Source of the DNA: Coniochaeta sp. PMI_546 | Taxonomy: Eukaryota > Ascomycota > Sordariomycetes > Coniochaetales > Coniochaetaceae | Direction: 5' to 3' | DNA length: 64,000 nucleotides | Assembly (NCBI GenBank): GCA_021432605.1 | Contig: MU271144.1 | Location: forward strand, 558,001 to 622,000 | Shown here: positions 57,515 to 64,000 of the stretch, piece after piece | How positions within the stretch are numbered: position 1 is the stretch's first letter | How the letters are laid out: the number at the start of each line of letters is the position of its first letter | Position numbers and translations under genes: made by a program | The notes under the pieces: model-generated | The model's database searches: none | Told to the model about the DNA's origin: nothing | What the model saw: only the letters and a program-made list of their open reading frames with translations

Positions 57515-59938
57515 ATGGACATGCATGCTCCCGGAACGAATGGGTATAAACCAGGGAACCAGCAGAGCCACTCGGCCGGAGCAGCGCCCGGAAAAGAGAA
57601 AATGGAGCTCACCAGGTTCGCATTGGACGATTTCATCACCAGTGTTACTGTTTGGACTGAGCAACTGGTCCAGCTTCCGGACGAGATCAGCGAGCGGCAA
57701 GTGAACCTGGCTCGACTAAACCAGTCTCAGGAACCGGCGCCATTGCAGTCCAACTCGGTGAATGAAAATTCCGGTGTGCAGCTTAAGATCGAAGAAGGGC
57801 TTGGAGTAACAGCTTCGACCTCGACCAACACCCCTCAAGACCCGTTTCCAGATCCCTTGTATGGCAAGACGACTCCCTTGCGCTCAATGAGCCGGACATC
57901 TTCCCTCCCTCAGCGACGGACAAACATGAGCACGCCTATGCCGCTTGCAAAGGCAAAAGCTGCGGCACAGGAGCGCAAGCAAATTATCATCGACACGGCA
58001 GCGACAGGCGGAGCCACAAGCGCAGCGAACGATGTCTACTACGACGATATCACGCAGGATTTCTTTGCGAAGCTTATCAATTTCGCTTCGACATCAAGGA
58101 ATCAAATACGCAAGGCCGTAGAAGCGGCCATCGAGCCTCAGCTGAAGCGGCAGGTCGACTGGACTGAGCACGCCGAGCAACAGTATATGCAAACTTCAGA
58201 TGGAGCACAGGACCCTGACAAGCTGGAAGTCGACGACAAGCTGGAAGTCGACGACAAGCTGGAAGTCAGTGAGGATCCCGGAGCGACAACACCCAACGAC
58301 GGGAAACGAAAGCCACTTCACTGGCGGACGAGAATCCATAGTGCACTCAAGGGGTCGGAAAACAGCAATGTGGCTGTATTCGTCCTGATGGACCAGGCGC
58401 TCAGTTCGGTTCAGATGCTTGGAGTGACAGCCGCCTTTGACGTCTTGTCACACGGACATCGGGTTGATATCACGAAGATTGAGGAAGAGCTGCGAGTTAT
58501 CAAGGGTTTGGCCGTTGAGACGATGAAAAGACTCGACGGAGAAAGTCTACTTGAACGGTGGCACACAGAGGCCGTCTGTGCACATGCCCATATCTCACCA
58601 TCCAGCCTCTCTGATGAGCCCGCAGACGCCGTCATTCCTTCACGGGTGGAAAACAATGCGCACACCTCTGACACTTGGGCACTCACGGCGACAACATCGA
58701 ATGCAGCTTCAATCCGCGTCGATAGACAAACCCAGCTTACAGACAGTGGGAACTTATTCGAGGCCGCTGACTCGCAAATAACCCTGTGTGGTACAGGAAA
58801 TGCTTCTCTCGCTTCGTCAGATGCGAGCACTGATGCAGATTCCCGATATGGAAGGACGACTCTAAGGTTTGAGAGAGAGTACTCGAGCTACGGCTCCAGT
58901 CTGTAAGTCCTCTTCACACGCTTGTCTGTATCCAGTCAATGATTAATCAGTTCAAGGTTCGCTGTGGATTTGACTGGCAGAATGGTCAGGCGAGCTGAGT
59001 AAGTGGATCATTCCCCTAGCGAAACAGCAAGATACTGATATCTGGCAGATTTTGGTTTTATGAAGCCTGTCCAGGTTTCAGTTCTGAGTGCTCCACGAGA
59101 GTCTTGTCCTTGCATGAGCAGCCTAAGATCCTAGACCTTGGTGCTGGTGAATGCTTCTGGGCCAAGTAAGGCATTCAAGCAATCTATTACGGTGTCCTGG
59201 CTAATAGATTACAGCGCAATTGCCAGACAGCTGCCTAATGCAGAAGTTATCGGTGTAGATAGTTTCGATTTCGGTGTACCTTTTCAACGCAACGTCAAGT
59301 TATATATGCAAGACCCTAACACAAGCCTTCCATGGCCAGAGGGGACCTTCAACTATACCCTTCTACGCGGGCTTGGTGGTTGTATCAAGGACTGGCAATT
59401 CTTGCTCAAAGAGGTCTTCTCGTGCTCGCAGGATGGAGGATCCTGCATGTTACAGAACATGAATATTCTCTGGGTCTCCCCCGATGCGCGGATCGAACGG
59501 CCGGATTGTTTCAACATCATGGACACAGTAGCGAGGACAACAGGTATTGCAATCAATATTTCCTTAGAGGACGGCAGAAAATGGATGACAGACGCCGGCT
59601 TCGAGATCGCAAAGGATGAATGCGTGCCTTTCCTTTTCGATAAGATGTTGCAATGGATGGTCATCAACAAGTTCGCCGATATAGCAACCTCCTACTACTC
59701 AACGATCGAGGAATACAAGGCGTTCGTCTGGAAACTTGAACGCGAACTCGACTTCAGACAAATTAGGGTCGAAGTGTGAGTATCACCCTGATCTGGCAGC
59801 TTAGATAGCTTGACTAACGGGATTGGCAGCGTTAGACTCATTGGAAAGAAGGTCATCAGAGAAGCTGTCGACGCCTCTCACGAAGAAGGTTCAGAGTGCG
59901 CTGGGAGAAACAGGATGCCAGGATCAGAAACTGCATAG
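57515..59938 (+). CDS. LaeA-like methyltransferase with long N-terminal extension
   Basis: Five exons, 57515-58902, 58951-58998, 59049-59165, 59215-59775 and 59830-59938, sum to 2223 bases and 740 residues. The first 460 residues are an extension mostly without known domains: a helical start (LTRFALDDFITSVTVWTEQL), Ser/Thr-rich linkers, DDITQDFFAKLINFASTSRN, three DKLEVD repeats and another helical part (SSVQMLGVTAAFDVLS). The C-terminal 270 residues are the methyltransferase: FAVDLTGRMVRRAEFWFYEA, motif I KILDLGAGECFW (about 505-516), PNAEVIGVDSFDF, then TFNYTLLRGLGGCIKDW. All splice phases agree, which supports a single fused product. It could methylate a protein or metabolite; the extension may recruit a partner. 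It is paralogous to the gene at 55.4 kb. Confidence 0.8.
58217..58266. repeat. 18-bp tandem repeat, about 2.8 units, in frame
   Basis: GACAAGCTGGAAGTCGAC occurs twice exactly, followed by a partial third unit, encoding DKLEVD repeats in the N-terminal extension of the methyltransferase fusion. The length is a multiple of three. Confidence 0.95.
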
Positions 59939-62133
59939 CTATATGGTGGAAGACTGAATGGAGAAGCCTCTCTGAAATTTCAGTTATAGAGGCTATCTCC
60001 TCATGTGGTACGGCATGGAAAGGACCTATAGTATTAGAGTATTCGTGTATGTATGTTACATTCTAGCTATTATCAAGTTGGTCAAGACCACGTCCTTTGT
60101 TTACGGCGTGAGTAGCATGGAACGGTTGCCGTTGGACCGATGTCGTTGCTGACTGTAAACAATACAAGCTTCTCGTGGTAAGTTTGTCCCGCTGAAGACT
60201 GTACGATAAAGGGGCGTAATATTCATATACCAAACCTACGTGTCGTACCGTGAATGGGGAAGTATCAGTACCGGTACTGGGCATAACTGCCCTTTCAGAC
60301 AGTATGGTGAGCTGGAGATTGGTTAAGTCGCTGCCCCAATACCTTTCGTCGATTATTCGGCCCTAGCACGTATCGTCGGGCAATTTGCGCCATCACAAAT
60401 CTTTACCTCGACATACCTCCATTACGCGATCAATGATATCACGATCGTTGGTTGAGCCATGGCAGAGCCATTGCCATGCGCTAATTTCTGTCTCTGTTGG
60501 AGGACGCGACAATCTCCTTGCAGATCTGGGTTCTGATAGACCAAGTCAGTGCTTGGAGGTGCTGGCCTCCTCTGCGGCCAAAGATGGTCGTGGTATGAGC
60601 TCCTCAGCCCCAACCAGGTAGAATGGATATCTCGCGCCAATCGTGATTAGGGTTGCCTATGACGGCCTGGTACACTACGCCGGAGATGCTACCTTATACA
60701 CCATTATGATACGTCACGACATATCAACCCGGCACGCTTCGTCGGGCAGTTTGATATAGTACGCCTTACCGGGCAACTTGCCACTGTACTCTTCGTCAGG
60801 CTGGCTACCCCTTGCAATCAGAGTAATGTACCTAACTCAGACTTCTATTGCCGTGAAGAGTACTTTTCTGGTGACGTTATAGATTGTAAGAGATTTGGTC
60901 AGACCGCTATTGCGCACGTCTCGGCACGATGCTACCCCAACTACTAGTGTACCTTATATTAGTCACTTAGGTTTTCTAGTCTCAATAAAGTCCTAGCCCA
61001 ACCGGTCAAACTACCCGATTCAAGGCTATGTATGCTCGTACACATTGGACTGACGTTAGCTGGTAAACAAGTCGTAGCCTACGGAAAGCCGCGAAACCAG
61101 GGCGTAGCTCGTCGCACTTCTACCAAATTATCAGTCTGGGAATCGCCATTAAGATAGCGGTACAAACTCTAGTCATTCCGGAACCGCCAGGTAAACGATA
61201 ACTGGCCGAAATATCCTCGCCCGGCCTAAATGAGAGCCTTATGAGAAAGGCCACTTTATGTATACCGCGGTCTTGTCTTTTGCGGCCTACCTATGGTACA
61301 CTCTAAATTACTATAGGTTCTAGGGTGCAATCCCGGCGTAGTCAGTCATCTAACAACTTCCTTAGATTGACTATCGCGAGAGCGGTATGATGGCGGGGCG
61401 ATGAGGGAAACAATACGGCTTAACAAAGCGGCCGTCGCTCTAGGCTGTTCGCCCTACTTGAAAGTATATATATAGCATCCTATCATAACTAGGACCGACT
61501 GCTTTCTATATCTCTAGTTTCTACTATTTATTACTTTATCGATCCTCCTCTATTGAATCACATATACCTATACCAGAACACACCTATGAGAAGTACAAAA
61601 GGTATATCCCTCGTACATTTATTTCTCTTGGACTTGCTAATTCAGAATATAGAAGATATGTCAATATATCGTACAAGTATATACTTTCGCCAACTATAAG
61701 GACGAAAATGCCTACGCGGTAGAGACTAAGCGGAGGTTCGACTGGGCTAGGGAGTGCCCTTGGCCAGATCCGTGCCCCCTACCGAAGGACGGCAATGGTT
61801 TATGCATAAATGCGACAATAGTACAACGGACACTCTATACTCCTTCGACAAATCCCTAGAGCCCCTGTGTTATGTGCCATGGTTTCGTAGATGATAGCAG
61901 GGGTAGAACCCGGGCTGCTTAATACATCGTCTACTTGTCAGCTTTGGAAAGGCGTGCTCTTCCCGCTTTGGCCACTTACTATAGGGAAGACGCTCTCACG
62001 ACATAGAGGATCACGTGCTGAGCCGGTCATTGGTGTACGTAGTCCAAATACAAAAAGGGATCCTTCCCCCCCTTTTAAAGGTAGGACGGATGCTTACTAT
62101 TATAGCCCTCATCTTTCTCGAGGTCACAATACA
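59939..62133. other. Transition into a second RIP-damaged block, no gene recognised
   Basis: 59.9-60.6 kb has normal composition. From about 60.65 kb the sequence becomes TpA-rich with stops in all frames, and no domain could be recognised. No terminal repeats or transposon genes were seen. Confidence 0.4.
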
Positions 62134-62848
62134 ATGTCTGAATTTCAGCCGCATTTTGTTAGAGCCGGCCGTTCGAATATAGTTTTTCGTATCTTATCCT
62201 AACGAGTAGTCAAATATGCCCGAGAAGGATTTATCTACGAGATCCAATACGAACGACGTATTTTGGAAGAGCTAGGGTCGTATCTTTATATCATCAAGTC
62301 TTTCGATAGTATAGATGATCGCGGACTCGCTCTCGAATACCATCTTAGAACCCTCCAAGACTTCCTCCTTTCTAGTATACTAATTCCACTCTAGAAGTAG
62401 GCAATACAAATTATGATAGGTATCGTATACATCTATACTAAGGGTATAGTTTATTACGATTTGAACCCGCGTAATATATTAATTACGGAAAGTCAACATA
62501 TCATTATTTGTAACTTTGCTAGCTTATCATTATACGGCGTACGACCTTTTGGAGTTGGATATACAATTAGGTATAGTTACCCCGAGTTCCGTAGCCGAAC
62601 GACTATTCGCGGTAATATCTTCTCCTTGGGATCCCTTCTGTACGAGTTATGTACGCGAACACCGCCTTACGAAGACTTACCCGACGAGCAAGTAGCCGAC
62701 TTATTCCGTACCTAGACATTTCCCGACGTAGCCGACCTATAGCTTGGAGATATTATTACCGGCTGTTGGACGGGCAGATACGAAACCGTTTAGCAGGCGC
62801 TTTTAGAGTTTGGTAAGATTGTCTATTATCTTGCCCTTCTGTACTAAT
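62134..62848 (+). pseudogene. RIP-damaged relative of the 25.7-kb fungal kinase
   Basis: Starts MSEFQPHFVRAGRSNIVFRI, comparable to the intact kinase start. IGIVYIYTKGIVYYDLNPRN then ILITESQHIIICNFASLSLY aligns with GLAYIHSKNVLHCDISLGNL-LL and LNIKLSDFQG. FSLGSLLYELCTRTPPYEDL aligns with FALGTAIYMMMEGHPPFADL, and GCWTGRYETV with KCWTGGYQSA. The HRD-type motif has become YYD and DFG-type NFA, and several in-frame stops occur, so the gene is dead. Many changes fit RIP (C to T on either strand). Confidence 0.85.
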
Positions 62849-63189
62849 CGTGATTTAGAATCTTCTTTCGACTCTTCAAAGTGGTTTCGGATATGGATAG
62901 CCATGGTTAGGTCATGGCTGAATGGCGTCAGCGACAAGATCTACTATGGCGTATAGTGGTTTATCCAGCTGGTACGTAAGGCGTCAAATGACCCTTGAGG
63001 AATTAGTATTAGTGATAACAGCACAATCCTGCTTAACCCTAATGGTTTCCGGATTCTTGTACGGCTGTTCGACATGTAGTCAACACTGCGAGGGCTAATG
63101 TCATCCATGGGAAATGGTTTCCACTTCTAATATATATATACGCAACAATCTCTACACATTCCTAACACAAGGCAAAGATATATCAGTCT
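62849..63189. other. AT-rich spacer between two pseudogenes
   Basis: About 340 bases between the convergent kinase and sirtuin remnants; nothing recognised. Confidence 0.4.
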
Positions 63190-63965
63190 ATGACAATAGG
63201 ATGCTCCTTAGTAAAGCCTGGTCTATATGCTCGCTGCCTTCTTAGCAGGTCACGTACCTATTCATCGTACTCCCAATGCACCCAGTAGTGAATGATGCCG
63301 TTCCACATGGTCGCGGGCTTAGACCGATTCACGTATACTATTATCCCACCTTGGGCTCGGATCCGGCGAGCAAACTGTCTAGTCAGGGCCCTCGGCCTAT
63401 CAACCTTTAGGCTCGTACCAAGAATAACGAGAACGTCCGTTTTGGCGGCGTAATCACGCTTGATAAGGTTAGCAATATCGTCGCCTTATAGGTGCACCGC
63501 GTCGAGTATGACAATACTTGGCCGAAGTTGCCCAATAGGGAGCCGCCGCTTACTAGTAGTCTCCCGAGCATCAGAACGCGCCGTATATCGTAGATAGTGA
63601 AGTTCTCGCCCGGCCTTGATACTATCGCGGTAGGTCTCCCACCTGTACGTCTCGTAATAGAGGTAATACTGCAAGTCGGCCAAGCTACCGTGAAGGGGAA
63701 TGTAACGGAATCGCCCGCCGATACCTGTTTTCAACCCAGCTTTTCCCTCTAGCATGTCGATATTCTGGGTATAGTAGCGGCGTAACTTCGAATCCAGTGA
63801 TGCTAGCTATCGGTATGTTTCTATCGGCTCGCAGTTTGCCGCGAGTTCGCGGAGCTGTAAGGCCGTCTGAAGCAGCTTGGTCTTCCGTAAGTCGACAAAA
63901 ACGCTCTCGTAAAATAGCTCGCCGCCAGCGTAGAGACCACCTGGTGAGCGGAAGTCCTAGACTTG
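63190..63965 (-). pseudogene. Sirtuin (Sir2-family NAD-dependent deacylase), RIP-damaged, cut by the window edge
   Basis: Read right to left, the exon begins right after a CTAG acceptor with DFRSPGGLYAGGELFYESVF, the sirtuin DFRS signature. It continues with YYTQNIDMLEGKAGL (the YTQNID motif), YIPLHGSL (the catalytic HG), then KTDVLVILGTSLKV and GGIIVYVNRSKP, the NAD-binding GTSL and VN-R motifs. A few in-frame stops of RIP type make it inactive. The exon before DFRS, with the GAG-S nucleotide-binding motif, should lie beyond the window. Intact relatives deacetylate histones or other proteins. Confidence 0.85.
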
Positions 63966-64000
63966 GTGTCAGTTCTCTTCCGGTCAAGGATCCAAATTGC

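Overview
The window looks like a filamentous ascomycete (Pezizomycotina, probably a sordariomycete). Introns are short (about 45-110 bases) with GT...AG ends. The housekeeping genes are of fungal type (RPL9, VPS26, NUP120, RAD51), and fungal-only families are present (LaeA-like methyltransferases, fungal transcription-factor core). Long TpA-rich blocks carry genes broken mainly by CAA/CAG-to-TAA/TAG changes, the signature of repeat-induced point mutation (RIP). The genus cannot be fixed from sequence alone.

Layout. 1-18.3 kb is an ordinary conserved block: RPL9 (-) and VPS26 (+) are divergent, NUP120 (-) follows tail-to-tail, then RAD51 (-), a one-helix membrane protein (-), a 2-oxoglutarate/Fe(II) dioxygenase (-), a degenerate tRNA-Val (-) and a zinc-finger protein (-). 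Between 18.3 and 27 kb the DNA becomes accessory. It holds a 5S rRNA fragment, a MADS-like gene with four in-frame 66-bp repeats, an unknown ORF, a 52-bp minisatellite and an intact fungal protein kinase.

27.4-42.2 kb is an AT-rich, RIP-damaged block. It contains remains of a Ulp1-type protease gene (its last exon lies outside the damage), a ferric reductase, an F-box protein, a second MADS-like fragment and several unrecognised genes. No transposase, reverse transcriptase or integrase was recognised in it. 42.2-60 kb returns to normal composition. It holds two tail-to-tail pairs of unknown genes, one of them bracketed by inverted arrays of a 10-bp repeat, then a fungal transcription-factor-like gene, an unknown gene, and a divergent pair of LaeA-like methyltransferases, one with a long N-terminal extension. 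Two copies of one large palindrome lie at 51.2 and 57.3 kb, either side of the stretch with the transcription-factor-like gene, the unknown gene and the (-) methyltransferase.

60.6-64 kb is a second RIP-damaged block with a dead relative of the 25.7-kb kinase and a dead sirtuin that runs to the window edge.

Exon boundaries were set by hand from splice consensus and reading frame. All multi-exon models for intact genes sum to a whole number of codons. Family names are from recognised motifs, not from a database search.
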